A DNA stretch of 64,000 nucleotides from Siphonodentalium dalli (GCA_032622095.1 CP136068.1:117167509-117231508), one strand, 5' to 3'. Counted from the first letter of the stretch, positions 1-12,274 are shown. The notes: a model not told the origin generated them from the sequence alone. Translations and numbers: made by a program.

Positions 1-640
1 GTTAGGCTCACACTAACAACATTTATAATTATTTTCACCATAAAAACCATAAATAATATCAGTCATATGTGCATTTTTTTGTATTTCGGGTATGACCCTG
101 GCAACAGTTACCACTCATATAAGTAAGAATTATATGGTATTTTTTTCAGCCAGCTCAACACTAACAACAACTATTCTAATTGTTTTCAACATAAAAGTGC
201 TATTAGGTGTAGTTTAGTTTGTTAAAGCTACCATAATATCAGTCATATGTGCATTTTTAGATTGTGTGTGTGTGTCCCTAGCAACCGTCACCCCATGTAA
301 GTAAGAAATATGGTAATTTGTCAGTCAGGTCAAAACTGACAACAATTATTTTCACCATAAAAATGCTACACGACGTAGTTTAGTTTGTTAGAACACATAT
401 AATATCAGTCATATGTATTAATCCGATGCCGGGTAGTTGCCTAGCAACCGTTGCTAAGAAGAGCCTGTCGCAAATGTCGCCACATGTGAAAATTAGCAGT
501 AGCGTATAAGGAACATATGTGCCAAGTTTCATGCTTTTATCACCCTTTTCACAGTTGGTGTGTTTTCTACAACAAGCAGAAGAGCAAAATGTTACGAGAG
601 CCAGTTTAGGGGGTAGGGTTATGTTTTTACAAGTATTGAC
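1..640. repeat. Three diverged tandem units of about 160 bp
   Basis: The stretch repeats a cassette three times: an ACTAACAAC-type motif, 'ttttcaccataaaaa', 'atatcagtcatatgtgca', then 'cctagcaac'. The cassettes begin near 1, 150 and 325. After the third copy comes 'tatgtgccaagtttcatgcttttatcaccc', wording typical of molluscan dispersed repeats. No credible coding frame was seen. The family is unidentified. Confidence 0.6.
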
Positions 641-1299
641 CACTTATCACAGGTATAGTTGGTAATTTTTTTGGGTCATTATATCCATATCTGCGAAATT
701 CATTCACCCCCGTTGAATTTGTATCTTTGGTTCGAGAATTGTGTATTGAACAATATTGAGTACATTTGGTATATTTTATATCATCCCATTATTCCTATGA
801 TTGTGAAAAATATAAAAGTTTATTTTTTTATGGAAAACATTGGTTAAAGGATTTATTCGGTCTAGAAACTACAAAACGCAATCGGAAAGCCCTCCCTGTT
901 GTGATTAAAATGATCCAAGTCCCATTCCGATCGCATAATAAATAACTCGTAAAATAAATAAATAATACCACCACGGTATTCGGAGATTTCCGTGACTAAA
1001 CTACGAGTGGCGTACTTGTGGGGAGCAAATTAAAAACACAGATTCGGAGCCGGAGTTTATTATGCAGACTACGATGACGTAATCGTAAGTCAGCCGATAC
1101 TAAAATGCGGAGTCGTATGTGCGCGTGTGGTGTATAGATTACGTTACGCTTTGGCCGTTTATCTGGAATAGAAGACAATAACTATGTGAATAAAGTAATT
1201 AATAGCGCCTAGAATGGTTGTTGTTTTTGTAGCCATTAATAACATGCCGGCACGTGTCTGTTTTGGTAAATAGATGGCAGTTATGGAGCTTAATTTCCA

Positions 1300-1440
1300 C
1301 AGAGGCCACACCCACAGCGTAGTCCCGCCCAATGGCAATTTATTAGAATATATTCGACCAATCAGATGCCGAGCCGGCCGCTGGCTGCGGAGATTTTTTC
1401 GACGCCATCTTTCTTCACCCTAATTTTGATATCCATTCAT
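1300..1440. promoter_or_regulatory. Promoter-like patch: GC box, CCAAT boxes, YY1-like site
   Basis: Within AT-rich surroundings this patch has CACACCC (about 1306), CCCGCCC running into CCAAT (about 1325), CCAATCAG (about 1359) and GCCATCTTTC (about 1405). The last reads on the minus strand as a YY1-like AAGATGGC. The combination is typical of metazoan core promoters, and the YY1-like site suggests minus-strand transcription. No exon could be attached to it. Confidence 0.25.
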
Positions 1441-2525
1441 ACATTCAGTGTTAAACTGGCTATATTCAAACAACTTTTTTGTTGTCAAATCATAATATAC
1501 TGAGATTTATATTTGCGGCATGATGTTATAAATTTATCCGTGATTATAACAATGTTTTTCGTTTTCACATTTAATGACAAAACGAATGTATGTTCTCTGG
1601 TTTAGATATATTAGAGTTCAGTGATCTGTCTGTCTGTTCTGGTCTGTATGCAATTTTTCTTCCAGAGCCCTTGATCGATTTTAACCAAATTTGGTGTGGT
1701 GCCTCGGGGTACCACCGCAGATGTTATAACGAACTAATATTTTTAATTAAATTTTTTAAACAAATAAAAAAAAATATAAATTTGTATTTTTAATTTTTTA
1801 ACAAGAAGTTTCAATATAAAAATCTAAAAAGAAATTTTAAATTAAATAAAAAAAAAGGAAAAGTTAATTAAATAAAAAAAAATTAAATTAAAAAATTAAA
1901 ACAAATTATAAAGATTAAATCTAAAAAATCTAAAAATAAAATAATTTTTTTTTTCAACAGCAGATCAAAGTTCAATGTAAATTTTTTTTTTTATCTAAAT
2001 AATGTTTTTTAAATCAAACTGGTTAAAAGATCAAATTTGCACGAATCATATACATGAGTCTGTTCCAGCTAGTTAACATAAGGGCAAGACATTAGTGTGT
2101 TCACTTCGGAAGTCGATCTCGGGTAACAGAGCTCCATCATTCGTGCTTTGATTGTCTTGCGTACTCACTCGGTGATTTGTAATCACTCAGTGTCTATTCA
2201 TCAGTGTCAGTCGCGAACTTGTTAGCACTCTAAAATGCCACAAAGTGAATAGAAAGAATATTATCTCTCTGGTCATACATATATAAGAAGCGCCCAAATT
2301 TATATAAACACTGGGCTGAATAATGTTAACTATATTTAGGCGCTTTTGTTTTGTGTTTGTTTGTTGTTTTACTTTCGATATAAATATCCAGAGTATCTGT
2401 CATATCCACATATTCCTTCATCTTCATCTTCCAAGATGCCTAGTAGATGTAGTGTGTTCAGTTGTGGGCGGGCTAGCGATCCATTATTTAGTACCTCCAA
2501 AAAGACAACACATTGCGTAATTTAG

Positions 2526-2698
2526 AACGCTCTTTATTGTCTACCGCTTTTGGGAGACGGAAGCATGGACGCTCTTTATATTTAATTGTCACAATACCAC
2601 ATACAAAATCACCCATGACATATCGAAATAGAGCACGTTCATAATTGAGAACGCTCTTTATTGTCTACACTGCGACGAAAACATGGACGCTCTTTATT
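2526..2698 (+). repeat. Direct duplication of 'acgctctttattgtctac' module
   Basis: The segment starting 'aacgctctttattgtctac' and ending 'catggacgctctttat' occurs at about 2526-2579 and again at about 2650-2698, separated by about 70 bp. The copies are similar but not identical. No coding role is visible. Confidence 0.6.
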
Positions 2699-3180
2699 AG
2701 AGGCAATCATTGGAGTTTTTCTATGCTAACAATTCAAAAAAAATCCTCTCTAGAAAGTCAATATGTGCCATCAAAACGTAAAATAAAACGAACAACAAAC
2801 ACAAACTGAAAAACAATGCCAGGCTAGCCTTCAATTAAAAAAAATGTCGTTATGCCAAACTGCAGCCTAACTAATAATTATTGTAGTTTCAACAGTCTGT
2901 TGTGTATTCGAGTGAATTATTTTGTTTACTCACTTATCGACCTTGACTGGAAGGATTTTAGCAAGCTGTTCACAGTCGTGCACTTCTCCACACAAAATGT
3001 TTCGTGTGAAGAAACAGACAGGAACATTATTATGACGAATATAAGCCATCATGATACATGTACTAGTACAATAACCACCACCTTTTTAATCACACCAATT
3101 TGTATTTAAGTGTACGCATATAGCTCACAACGGGGTGACACTAGTGTGTCAACTAGCTTCCGAAATTGGTACCATACAAC

Positions 3181-4405
3181 CAGGGGCGGCGGAAGCTACA
3201 AAAAAGTGGGGGGGGGGGGCACCATTTAAAAAACAAATACTACATATATGAATTAAACCATTCGCAGACGGCGGTATCCCCCGCTGAAATGTGCAGTTGG
3301 GGGAGTGCTGAAAATATCTGGCCGGACCTGGTTTGCGAACTTGTTCTAGATACTGGTCAAGTGAACTCATATTCCAAATATCTTTGAAATCCGTTGACAT
3401 TTGTTCCAGTTATGACTTACAAATTCGGGACGGACAGATGGCTAGACGGACAGACGGACCCCATTCCTATATCCCCCGCCAAATTGAAATAAAACTGTTT
3501 TCAAATGTGCTCCAGTGCAAAGATTGTTTAGTATGATATGTTATTCGTGATTACCATTATGAATGTAGAAACAAGAAAGAGTTTAAATGATGCTACTCAC
3601 TAATCTTTGGAGCCAATGTGTGAAATATGACTGCATTATAACGTTGATACAACTTCTACAACCTGCATCCTTTGTCACAAGTGTTATGATGAAATTAGTA
3701 TACAATATACTGTATAATCCAATTAATTCCACATACGACAACCGTTGATATCGAAGAAACAATAATCACAAGTAACTTTGAATATTAAATAACACTACAA
3801 TATATATGTACACAGACACTGATCTTGCCAGTACACAGTAAACTTTTGTAGAACAAAATTATTGTAACTTTTCTTATTTGTCGGTAATTACGAATTAGCT
3901 GAATTGATAAAAATCCTAGTCAAGCTATTCCAATGAATACTCAGCATCAACTGATAGCCTATATAGCATGTGATCCCATATCAGGAGTTTGATCACCTTG
4001 GCATGAAATTGTATACCTGCCAAGTCCCATGTTTGCAGTTTTATTGCTGACACTAAAATTTAAACCCTTCGTTGGTATGATGAATGTGCTTTTAATTAGA
4101 CAAGTTGCTGTGTCCAAGACATGGCTCTGATGGTATCCTCAGAAGATCTGAGATCTACAAAGAACTCAGAGTCTGTAGTCTAATTCCCAGAGGGCAATTA
4201 CTCAGACAGAGTGTCAATACTAGCCATAGCCATAGCAGCATAACTGATAAGATTAAACACATGTGTTACCAATGGAATGTTTTCTTGGGAACCAAAAAGT
4301 ATTTTCTCCATTGTATTTAGTATTGGAAGATTATGTACCCATAATTGGGGAAAAAAGTGGGGGGGGGGGCACGTGCCCCATGTGCCCCCGGCTCCGCCGC
4401 CCCTG
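3181..4405. mobile_element. Non-autonomous hAT-like DNA transposon
   Basis: The left end begins CAGGGGCGGCGGA and the right end finishes TCCGCCGCCCCTG, an inverted repeat of about 13 bp. It is flanked by a perfect 8-bp duplication, CATACAAC, at 3173-3180 and 4406-4413. CAGGG-type ends with an 8-bp target duplication are the hAT signature. Just inside each end is an AAAAAGTGGGGGGGG-type tract (about 3202 and 4353). The 1.2-kb interior has no transposase-like frame, so it must have been moved by an enzyme encoded elsewhere. The intact duplication suggests a fairly recent insertion. Confidence 0.85.
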
Positions 4406-4413
4406 CATACAAC

Positions 4414-5423
4414 GAAGAATGAAGTACCGGTATATATGGCCTAACTTGTATTCTTTCAGAAACAGTTAAATTAGTTTCGTACGAAATTCCGCTCGCTCAA
4501 TGCATTTCTGCATAAATTAATCTCATTTCAAACAACTTTTATCGCCTCAAAGTGCATTTTAGCCATCATTATTCGTTATATAATAATAATCCAACATTCT
4601 AGCAAAGCCAGTTCATAATTCAGCACATTCAAACAGTTTTATTCCGTAATCGCTATTTATCGTAAAGGCTTAGGTAATTAACCAGCGTAATTTATCAACT
4701 CGTTACGCGATTGACGGAATTATTTCAAGCTCCACCCACCGCTGTCATCGTTAAGCGTCTATCGATGCAGATGATCGGTCATGTGACCGCGTTGTGGTCA
4801 TGTGATCGCACTCACGTGACTGACTTCGGATATTTCCGCGATTTTTTTAATATCATAATAATAAAAATACTATCTGCTCGATTTTGAATTTTCTTGGCGA
4901 AATGTGTCTGTTAGACGTATATTATTAGTATTATGACGATAATTTTTTTTTTTTTGACAGACTAATTCCTTTAACTCCGAAAACTCAACTCCGATTTTAG
5001 GGGACTTTTCGTGACGCATCCGCGATGTTATGGCCTAAATAATATAAAAAAAATCAGCTTAATTCCCCTATTTATTTCCTTACTTTGCCCCTTTCACGCC
5101 TAATGTGCCCGGACTAATATCCGACCACTAAGCGTCCCGTAACGTATTTATTACGTCAGTGGACAAAATCCAGCATATCCCTTTAATTAACCGTCGATGG
5201 TACTATGTCTTTAAATTCACAACAAATTATTTCCGACAGATATCCCCTTTCTTGGTGCCAAAATACACCAAAAAAAATCCCGAGACGACTGAGTTTCTGA
5301 AAAAAAACAAGATGGCGGATAAGCACCTAATATTGATTTCATATTAGATCACCGACCAAATATGGGTCCATATACCGTCACTATATATCGACGCTGATTG
5401 GCTAATTGCAAGAGCTGACATAA
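4414..5423. other. Intergenic DNA, no gene recognised
   Basis: AT-rich DNA with no protein-like frame. It holds an E-box cluster near 4.8 kb and a YY1-like AAGATGGCGG at about 5310. Confidence 0.4.
4777..4820. promoter_or_regulatory. Cluster of three E-box sites
   Basis: TCATGTGA occurs twice (about 4779-4786 and 4797-4804) and TCACGTGA once, with CACGTG at 4813-4818, all within about 45 bp. These match the preferred flanks of MITF/TFE/USF-type bHLH-zip factors. Function is inferred only from spacing and motif match; no adjacent gene was recognised. Confidence 0.25.
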
Positions 5424-6405
5424 TCTCATATATATTTTGAAGACCTCTGTCTGTCTGTATGTCCTTTATTGACCGATCGAGACCAAACTTCCTATCCAAA
5501 GGTAAAATCGCACGGGAATCGTCGACGTCGCATTTTGGACAAGCTTTGAGCACCGATTCTCCACTCCCAATCATCAAAATCACCGCAAACGCCACTTCGG
5601 GGGTTAAGGCATTAACGATCTTTATATTGACCATATAGGGAGTTGTTAACGACGAACGCACTTTATTACAATCGACGCTGCTAAACGGCTACCCATGCGT
5701 AAAATACGGATGCGGGACGAAATGCAATTATCTCGATTAAAAAGGCAGAATTGATCTGTAATAATCGACGCTGTTAAACGGTTACCCATGCGTAAAATAC
5801 GGATGCGGGACGAAATGAAATTATCTCGATTAAAAAGGCAGAATTGATCTAAGAAGCGTTTGTTTACAATTCAACGAGGGGGGGGGGGGGGGGGAGAGTT
5901 TAGGACGGGTACCATGAATTAACTCATTGAAAAACAAAGAATGCGTTGTCTGTCGTTCCTATGAAGGGGGGATTTCATCTAGGAACGGGGAAGTTTAGGA
6001 CGGGTACCACGAATTAACTCATTGAAAAACAAAGAATGCGTTGTCTGTCGTTCCTAGGAAGGGGGATTTCATCGGGTCGCCAGAAACAAAAAATTAATTA
6101 AAAAAATTAATTAAAACAATTTAAAATGTGTGTAGTTTGACCAGGCGGTCGTCCTTGTCGTATTGGCGATCCCGTGCGACGCCCGTGCAGCGCATGCGCA
6201 GACGAGATCTCGGAAACGGGTGGAGCTATCGACTTGAAATTTGCTATGTGAATGTATCTTGCCCCGGATACGATTTTTATCGGGTCGCCGAGCCTGTGCG
6301 ACGCAAGCTTCGCGCATGCGCAGACCAGATATCGGAAACGGGTGGAGCTATCGACTTGAAATTTGGTTTTTGAATAGCCCGGACAACGTCGGGCTCATCG
6401 GCTAG
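5424..6405 (+). mobile_element. Helitron-like non-autonomous element (type beta end)
   Basis: The 5' end TCTCATATATATTTTG follows an A (5423). The 3' end carries a perfect 6-bp-stem hairpin (AGCCCG...CGGGCT, 6376-6395) followed by CATCGG and CTAG, then T. TC at the 5' end, a hairpin about 6-10 nt before CTRR at the 3' end, and insertion between A and T are Helitron hallmarks. Inside are a 94-bp direct duplication (about 5672-5853), a second duplication (about 5897-6075) with a poly-G tract, and two GCGCATGCGC palindromes (about 6190 and 6313). No Rep/helicase ORF is present. Confidence 0.7.
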
Positions 6406-6813
6406 TCTAATATATATTTTGGAACTTCTGTCTCTTTGTTTGTTAGCTATGGCCGGGAAAACTGCCGGGCGGATTTAGCCAAAACTTGCTATCTAAGGGT
6501 AAAATCACAGATTGAGTGTCATCGCACCGCTTCTGAGAACGTCAGAACACTCATTCTCCAATCCCCCTCCACCGCAATGGAAATTCATGGGTTAATCGCG
6601 TGATAGTTAAAGAGCGTTCGTATCCGCAGTGTCGTTGATAAAGAGCGTGTGTGTGTGTCCAGACATGAGCGTGTTGTGTCTGTGTACAGACATGAGCGTG
6701 TTGTCTGTGCTCTGTGTTCGTACTTAGGGGTTCCTGGGAATGGGGGAGATTTTCATCGGGTCAGTTTTTCCGCCCGAGGTGACCTTCACCTTGAAACGGG
6801 TACCCACAAATGA
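6406..6813 (+). mobile_element. Helitron-like 5' portion, joined head-to-tail
   Basis: The sequence TCTAATATATATTTTGG begins directly after the CTAG of the preceding element, with no intervening base. It then runs through the family's 5' subterminal text (CTGTCTCTTTGTTTG, then a CGGATTT...AAAACTTG stretch). No hairpin plus CTAG end precedes the next 5' end at 6814, so this copy looks 3'-truncated or interrupted. It contains a short 'cagacatgagcgtgttg' duplication (about 6660-6710). Confidence 0.55.
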
Positions 6814-7024
6814 TCTAATATATATTTTGGGACTTCTGTCTGTTTGTTTGTCTGTTAATTATCGCCCGGAAAACTGCTTGACGGATTTCGACGAAATTTG
6901 ATACCTACGTGTAATTTTGTCCGGGGAGTCTTTTGGACGGGTCAAATGGTGACTCCGACCTGACCTTGACCTTCAAAATTGTCAATTCAAGGTCAAAGCC
7001 CGGACGAAGTCGGGTCACCTGCTA

Positions 7025-7025
<1 letters not shown>
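6814..7025 (+). mobile_element. Minimal Helitron-like element (212 bp, type alpha end)
   Basis: It starts TCTAATATATATTTTGGG after A (6813). It ends with the hairpin CCCGGACGAAGTCGGG, then TCACCTG, CTAG (7022-7025) and T. Both termini are present with only a short interior containing paired 'gaccttgaccttcaaaa'/'ttcaaggtcaaa' words, so it is a compact reference for the ends of the larger units at 29-35 kb. It is followed directly by a TA microsatellite. Confidence 0.7.

Positions 7026-7084
<59 letters not shown>
7026..7084. repeat. (TA)n microsatellite
   Basis: About 59 nt of almost pure TA directly follow the CTAG end of the preceding element. A similar TA tract follows the Helitron-like array near 35.4 kb. 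Confidence 0.95.
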
Positions 7085-7087
<3 letters not shown>

Positions 7088-8769
7088 TTGGAATTTAGAA
7101 TGATAAAATGATCACCGGTGTCACTGTGACTTGATGTATCTCAATGCGCAATTCTACTCCTCATACATAATCCACTAAATGCAAATACTCCTCAGCAAGC
7201 CATATATACTGGACTTTCATTATTCGCAGGTGATAATTAGTTGTTTCTGTGTATAATGTCGTAGATGCAGACATGGTTGGCATTACACAAATCTCATAGT
7301 ATAGTTAGAATCACATTGCAACTGAAATTTGCGTTCCAAGAAGAAATTAATTCTGCCCTGCATGCTGATATCACCAAAAAGGCTTAGTCCAAACCTAATT
7401 TACTGGACTCGTTTTGTAAATTTTGCTATAAATTGGGGACGAGTTGTAGATCCTCTATAATATACCAGTATTGTCACACATTTAATCAACATTGTACATG
7501 TCCATTTCTCCCATGAATTTAGTATGACCATTGGGTCAATGATCCAAGAGATGCACTATGGGCACAGAAACTATACCGTCATATTTTTGTTTATTATTCC
7601 GATGAAAGATATATGCATGTCCCGTATATATCGCCGGACATTAGGGGGCAGCTGCTTAGTTGGTACTGTAAATGGGACATCAGTCCAAAATAAAGCCTAT
7701 AACGATGATGAAGTTTGTTGTGATCCACGCGCATTGACTGTATAGCCAGCTTCGTGTATCTGGGCAAATTTGTGAGTTTCATGCCTTCCATTGGTGCTGA
7801 ATTGGTCATTGTCCCATGGTTTCGAGCAAAAAGACACACAGGATCTCTCAATTAATCGTGCTAAAAGACACCCAGGATGTCCCAAACCAAACTCCAGGCA
7901 CAGTTATCTCCTATCGCACTGCTGAGATACCACTGCCATAAGGACATTTGGTAAGGATTTCTTACGTGTTCTTAGTTATTATGTTTTATGATTAAAATTG
8001 TCTATGTCTGGCTCAGTTCATATTGTTCTTATCATTACCGAAAGAATTACCATTATTGCAAACTGTTGGTGGTCAAAATATGACAATATATACATGACTA
8101 AATATAGTTCCGACGATATGTAAAAGTAGATGTATCGGTCCGCACAGTACCATCCTTGTGGCAGTGCTATATCGCAGTGATAACGTAGAGGGCGCTGCAT
8201 GGAGTTTGGCCCCAAACGTGGTAAAAGACATCCATGATCTCGAAGGCGCTCACAAAACAACGGGAATTTAAATTAGTCGTCTGCTATTTATTAATATAAT
8301 TATTATAATTATTATTTGTTTGTAAGTGGAATATCAACGGAATGTAAATGGGCATATATACCGTCCGATTTGAGTCTGACTGGCAGCGCAGATCCGTATT
8401 AATAAAATTAGCAGGCGACTAATCTAAATTGTTGGAGGAACTTATTACAGCTGAGAGATAGCTAGTCTTTGGAATAAGAAGAGCGATCTCTATAACTTCC
8501 AAAATCAAACTCCAAGCAGCGTTATTTCCCATCGCTTCGCTGAGATATCACAGCGCTAACGTAGAGGGCACTGCATGGAGTTTTGTCCAAATTAGACAAA
8601 AGGCGCGATTATAATGAGCTTTTGGAAATAATTTCCCCGACGGTGCAAGGGTTATCGGACAAAGTATTGAAAAACAAAATACAGACTTAAATTTGAGGAC
8701 CGCGTGTATCGAGGGAAATAAAAAAAAGAATAATAAGAGCGGATGGGACGGGGTTGCTGTCGAATATCT
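7085..8769. other. Intergenic DNA with short shared motifs, no gene
   Basis: The only structure seen is a set of related phrases: 'aaactccaggcacagttatctcctatcgca' near 7890, 'cactgcatggagtttg' forms near 8190 and 8570, and 'aaactccaagcagcgttatttcccatcgc' near 8508. These look like pieces of a decayed repeat. The frames of up to 85 codons here show no protein character. Confidence 0.4.
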
Positions 8770-9251
8770 ATATCTCTTATATAATTTATGTTTGAAGATT
8801 TGTTCTATATTAAACGGACATGGCTTGTTCGAGCTTCCAAATTTTGTCTAGGTAATTTGGAAGGAGATATATATAAGATAGGTGACAAATGCACGAAATA
8901 TTGATATACCGGCTTCATATGCTCTGAAAATACTTGCCATGGTAACAGCCATTTTTCAGTTGTTTTCAAAATGTTCGCACATAATTGAAAGAAACGCTCT
9001 TTAGTTTGCTATATCAGGAACATACTAACGCGGGATGCTCTTTTGTGTTCAATGTCGTGCACATGGCTGGGTTTTTTTGGGGGGGGGGGGGGGGCTCAGC
9101 AATTTTTGTTTTTATGATTTCAATGCGTCTTTATATGACATATCATGCCCGTAGAAAGGTAGTTCAAGTATTTATCGACCTATATCGATACCGTAACAAA
9201 ATTAATAGCGAATATTATTAAGTGTGTTTTGAAGCGCAATCTTCCATGTGG
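8770..9251 (+). repeat. Single arm of the large inverted-repeat family found at 43 and 48 kb
   Basis: This stretch matches, with divergence, the left arm of the 42.95-48.39 kb structure. Shared phrases include 'gatgacttcaatgcgtctt'-like text at about 9115, 'cgaatattattaggtgt'-like text at about 9210 and 'catgtggctttaa' at about 9246. It also matches the reverse complement of 48.01-48.39 kb ('gcacgaaatattgatat', about 8891). It carries a poly-G tract (about 9078-9093). The 78-codon frame across it shares its end with a frame in the 43-kb copy, which is expected from shared repeat sequence and is not evidence of a gene. Confidence 0.6.
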
Positions 9252-9478
9252 CTTTAAGAACAATCATGATTTTGACAGAAATGGATTATTCATTAACTTA
9301 CCAGGTGAATTTGTATGTGAGCACGGGACAAATGACTGCTTGTTGATTAAAGATCGACCACCTCGAGCCCTCCATGTGTCAATTTGTTCAGTTAGTTAAT
9401 TCCGAGAGATGATTGACATCGACGTTGGTTGAGCCTTGTAGACTCATTGTGCGAGTAAATCGACAGGCGACATAACTA

Positions 9479-10454
9479 CACTGAGAAAAAAAACCTTAGT
9501 CATTTTGACTAAGATTGATTAGTCAGATTTTTGTCCGTAACTCAACTAACTTTTCTTAGTCGTTCCGACTAATTTACATCTTAGACACTAATATTCTAGC
9601 TCTGTGGAGCCATAATAACTTCTTGGTCACTGAGAAGGTGAACATTTAATTTGGTGGAGAGTTTGGGCAAATAATTTCAACCAACCAACCTAGAGGGATC
9701 ATATTCTGACAGAATATATTATCCAGAATCAGAGAAAGAGTTAAAAGAAAGTTTCATTCAATTCTCTAAAACACAGATTCCAGTACTGGTCTTTTGAGAT
9801 ATATAACATTAGTTTGTGGTATACATGTAGGTCTGTTTAACTAGTTTATTTTCCAGAGAGTTTTGTGGTGTCTACACGTATGATATAACAACCATTTATC
9901 AAAATAATGTAGCCTTTGTGGGAGTGAAATTCTGACATATAAGCCATTACACCCTTCCATCACACTCGTTCAATTATATATCTAATATAATTGCGATGCA
10001 GTGAAAATTGTACATTTATCAGCATTTATCAATGAATATTCAGCATCATTTAAGGCAGTGTTTAAATTAGAGTTAGTCTTCGTGTAACGTCGTCACTATG
10101 ACGAAGACCAAAGTTAGTCATGGTGACTCGCTGAAATGTGCGGGTTAGTCAACGTGATTCCAAATGCTTGTGACTAACCCTAATTTAGTCATATTGACCC
10201 GATTATTTTCTCAGAATATATATACGAGCTGCCCGAACTGTACGATTCTTCCTTGAACAAACAAATCGCATACATTATATATTTATTTGACTAAGAACTA
10301 AGTTAGTCGTATCAATTTAAACTTAGTCATTATGACTAACATTGATTTGACTAAGAACTATGTTAGTCATATCAATTTGAACTTAGTCATAATGACTAAC
10401 CTAGCTGATGACCAAGAACAAGTTAGTCAATATGACTAAGGATTTTTCTCAGTG
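9479..10454. mobile_element. CACTGAG-ended inverted-repeat element
   Basis: The left end CACTGAGAAAAAAA is followed by CCTTAGTCATTTTGACTAA. The right end is its inverse, TTAGTCAATATGACTAAGG then ATTTTTCTCAGTG (to 10454), giving terminal repeats of about 34 bp. The subterminal regions are filled with palindromic TTAGTCAnnnTGACTAA words (near 9500-9570 and 10290-10430). Ends beginning CAC occur in CMC/EnSpm and Chapaev-like elements, but no clear target duplication was found, so the superfamily is left open. It has no transposase frame. Confidence 0.6.
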
Positions 10455-12274
10455 GCATATAGTAATTATGACGACCAATTGTCACCGAATTGCACCACCA
10501 CCAGGCAACATACCTGCTATGACATAGCTACTATGACGCATGTGTGTCTCCAGCCAATTGTATGTGGAGCCGATGTCGATTAAGGTAGCCCAGAAAATAA
10601 TATGAATTGCAATGTACGCTGTGCCTCGAATTGATTTTTATCGGCGACATAAAACTGGACATACCGCTTAGAACAATTTATGCAACATCATGCATTGTTA
10701 TCCTCCTCCCTATTTTCCACCCTTCTGATTGGCCCATGTGCTGTCACGTGCCGGGCGACAAATCACACTGTCGCCCGCTGACCCGGGAGACATTGTTTTT
10801 GTCGCCCGCCTGATGTTCTATTGCAAGAATATCTGCAAACACACACTGCAGTAACCCACCTACTTCGCATCACTACAACGTACTAAAAAATCATAGATTT
10901 TATATACCCCACGGATTGGCAAAACACACCAGTTGTGGTGTTTGCTAATTTGCATATATATAGTGAATACTAATATTCGTAAGTTTTAAGTTGATACTTT
11001 TATCGGACAAGCGTTATTATTTACTTTTTACATCGACACATCTCGGTGATTCAATTTGTTCATGTCGACATTATGATCCAAGTTTGAAAGAGATGATCCC
11101 TCTAGGTTGGTTGGTTATAAATGTTCGCTGGTAGACAACGTAATGCATACGTTTGTCGCGAATGAATGGTCCTGTACGCTTATCCTCCGCGATCTCTGCA
11201 ATGTGATCATAGAAGTATTTTATGTGAGGATCGCCATGAGCACTGACACATATGCATGTACATTAATGAAATTGACAACTTCCCAATACCTTTCGGGGAA
11301 GACCGTTATGAAATGAACATCGCGAGTAAATTGCGCGCACACGACGTCATTGAATATGCCTTGCAGAAGACAAGAACATACCTATATGTCTTATTGGTTT
11401 ACATTGCATGAACCGATAATGATGATTTGACCACCAAAATGATCGTAAATAAACGCGGATTATCAAACGCTTAACAGCTTGACTATCGTTTTTGGAACAG
11501 AAATCCTATGGGACGATAAGTAGTTACTCAAAATATACATAATCGGGAACAAAGCACTCATGACTCAGTGCAACATCGTGCGTGTGGATGGCAAGGATAT
11601 TTTCTGTGGTATAATCGGATAACAAAACAGTTGTTGCCCTTCTTCTCGGGAGACATTGAGATTTGTCACCCGCTCGAGAACGTAATGTCTCCCTCGGAGC
11701 TTCGCTCCTCGGGAGACATTCCGTTCTCGAGCGGGTGACAAATCTCAATGTCTCCCTCAACAACGGGCGACAACTGTATAATGGCCACTGTTGAGACGGC
11801 ATGACAAGACTTGTCATGGATTGTTCAATCTTATCTGGATTCTGGCCAGCAAAGCCTATATGACGTAAATGATGTCATGAACTGTTCCATGTCGAAGTTG
11901 AAGTAGCCAATTTTATTTTATCACGTCGGTCCATTGCCGATCCACGCTTTAACTATCTCCTCATAATTACTAACCGGAATTCACGTGACAATTTCTAAAA
12001 AATCCATACCCGCGATCTTTGAAAAATCACTGATGGATATTGACAAAAATATATGACTCCATTCACCTGCGTCTTAGGTATATAAATAACGATTTTTTAC
12101 ACTCCGCAGCGGTCGCTGGTTGTTGCTATCATTTCAGGAAGATAAATAACTATAGCTACACATGATTCATAGCGACTATAACATTTTGCTCATCAAATAA
12201 TAAATGATGAAAAATACTACAAACATAAACAATTTGGAACATTAAAAATGTCAGCGTTTATACTGTGCAAATAT
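10455..12274. other. Intergenic DNA, no gene recognised
   Basis: No protein-like frame. It contains the hairpin at 11648-11756. It also contains 'atgatccctctaggttggtt' at 11093, the inverse of a 24-nt word inside the preceding element (9679-9702). 'Gggagacattg...tgtcgcccg' phrases near 10740-10810 match the arms of the 11.65-kb hairpin. Confidence 0.4.
11648..11756. repeat. 109-nt near-perfect hairpin
   Basis: The left arm GGGAGACATTGAGATTTGTC through CTCGAGAACG is repeated in inverse on the right, ending CAAATCTCAATGTCTCCC, around a short GGAGCTTCGCTCC centre near 11702. Fragments of the same arm occur at 10750-10810, so it belongs to a dispersed family. No terminator or RNA gene can be asserted. 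Confidence 0.75.

Larger units (their letters stand above)
641..3172. other. Intergenic DNA, no gene recognised
   Basis: No ORF here resembles a known protein. The stretch holds a promoter-like patch (1300-1440), a very AT-rich low-complexity tract (about 1740-2030) and a short direct duplication (2526-2698), listed or noted separately. A 29-codon frame at 2436-2525 begins with Cys spacing slightly like a THAP finger but stops almost at once. Confidence 0.5.

Noticed and set aside
2436-2525. MPSRCSVFSC start resembling a THAP zinc finger
   Set aside because: Only 29 codons before a stop. The later Cys-His pair and AVPTIF-type motif are absent, and no donor site convincingly continues it.
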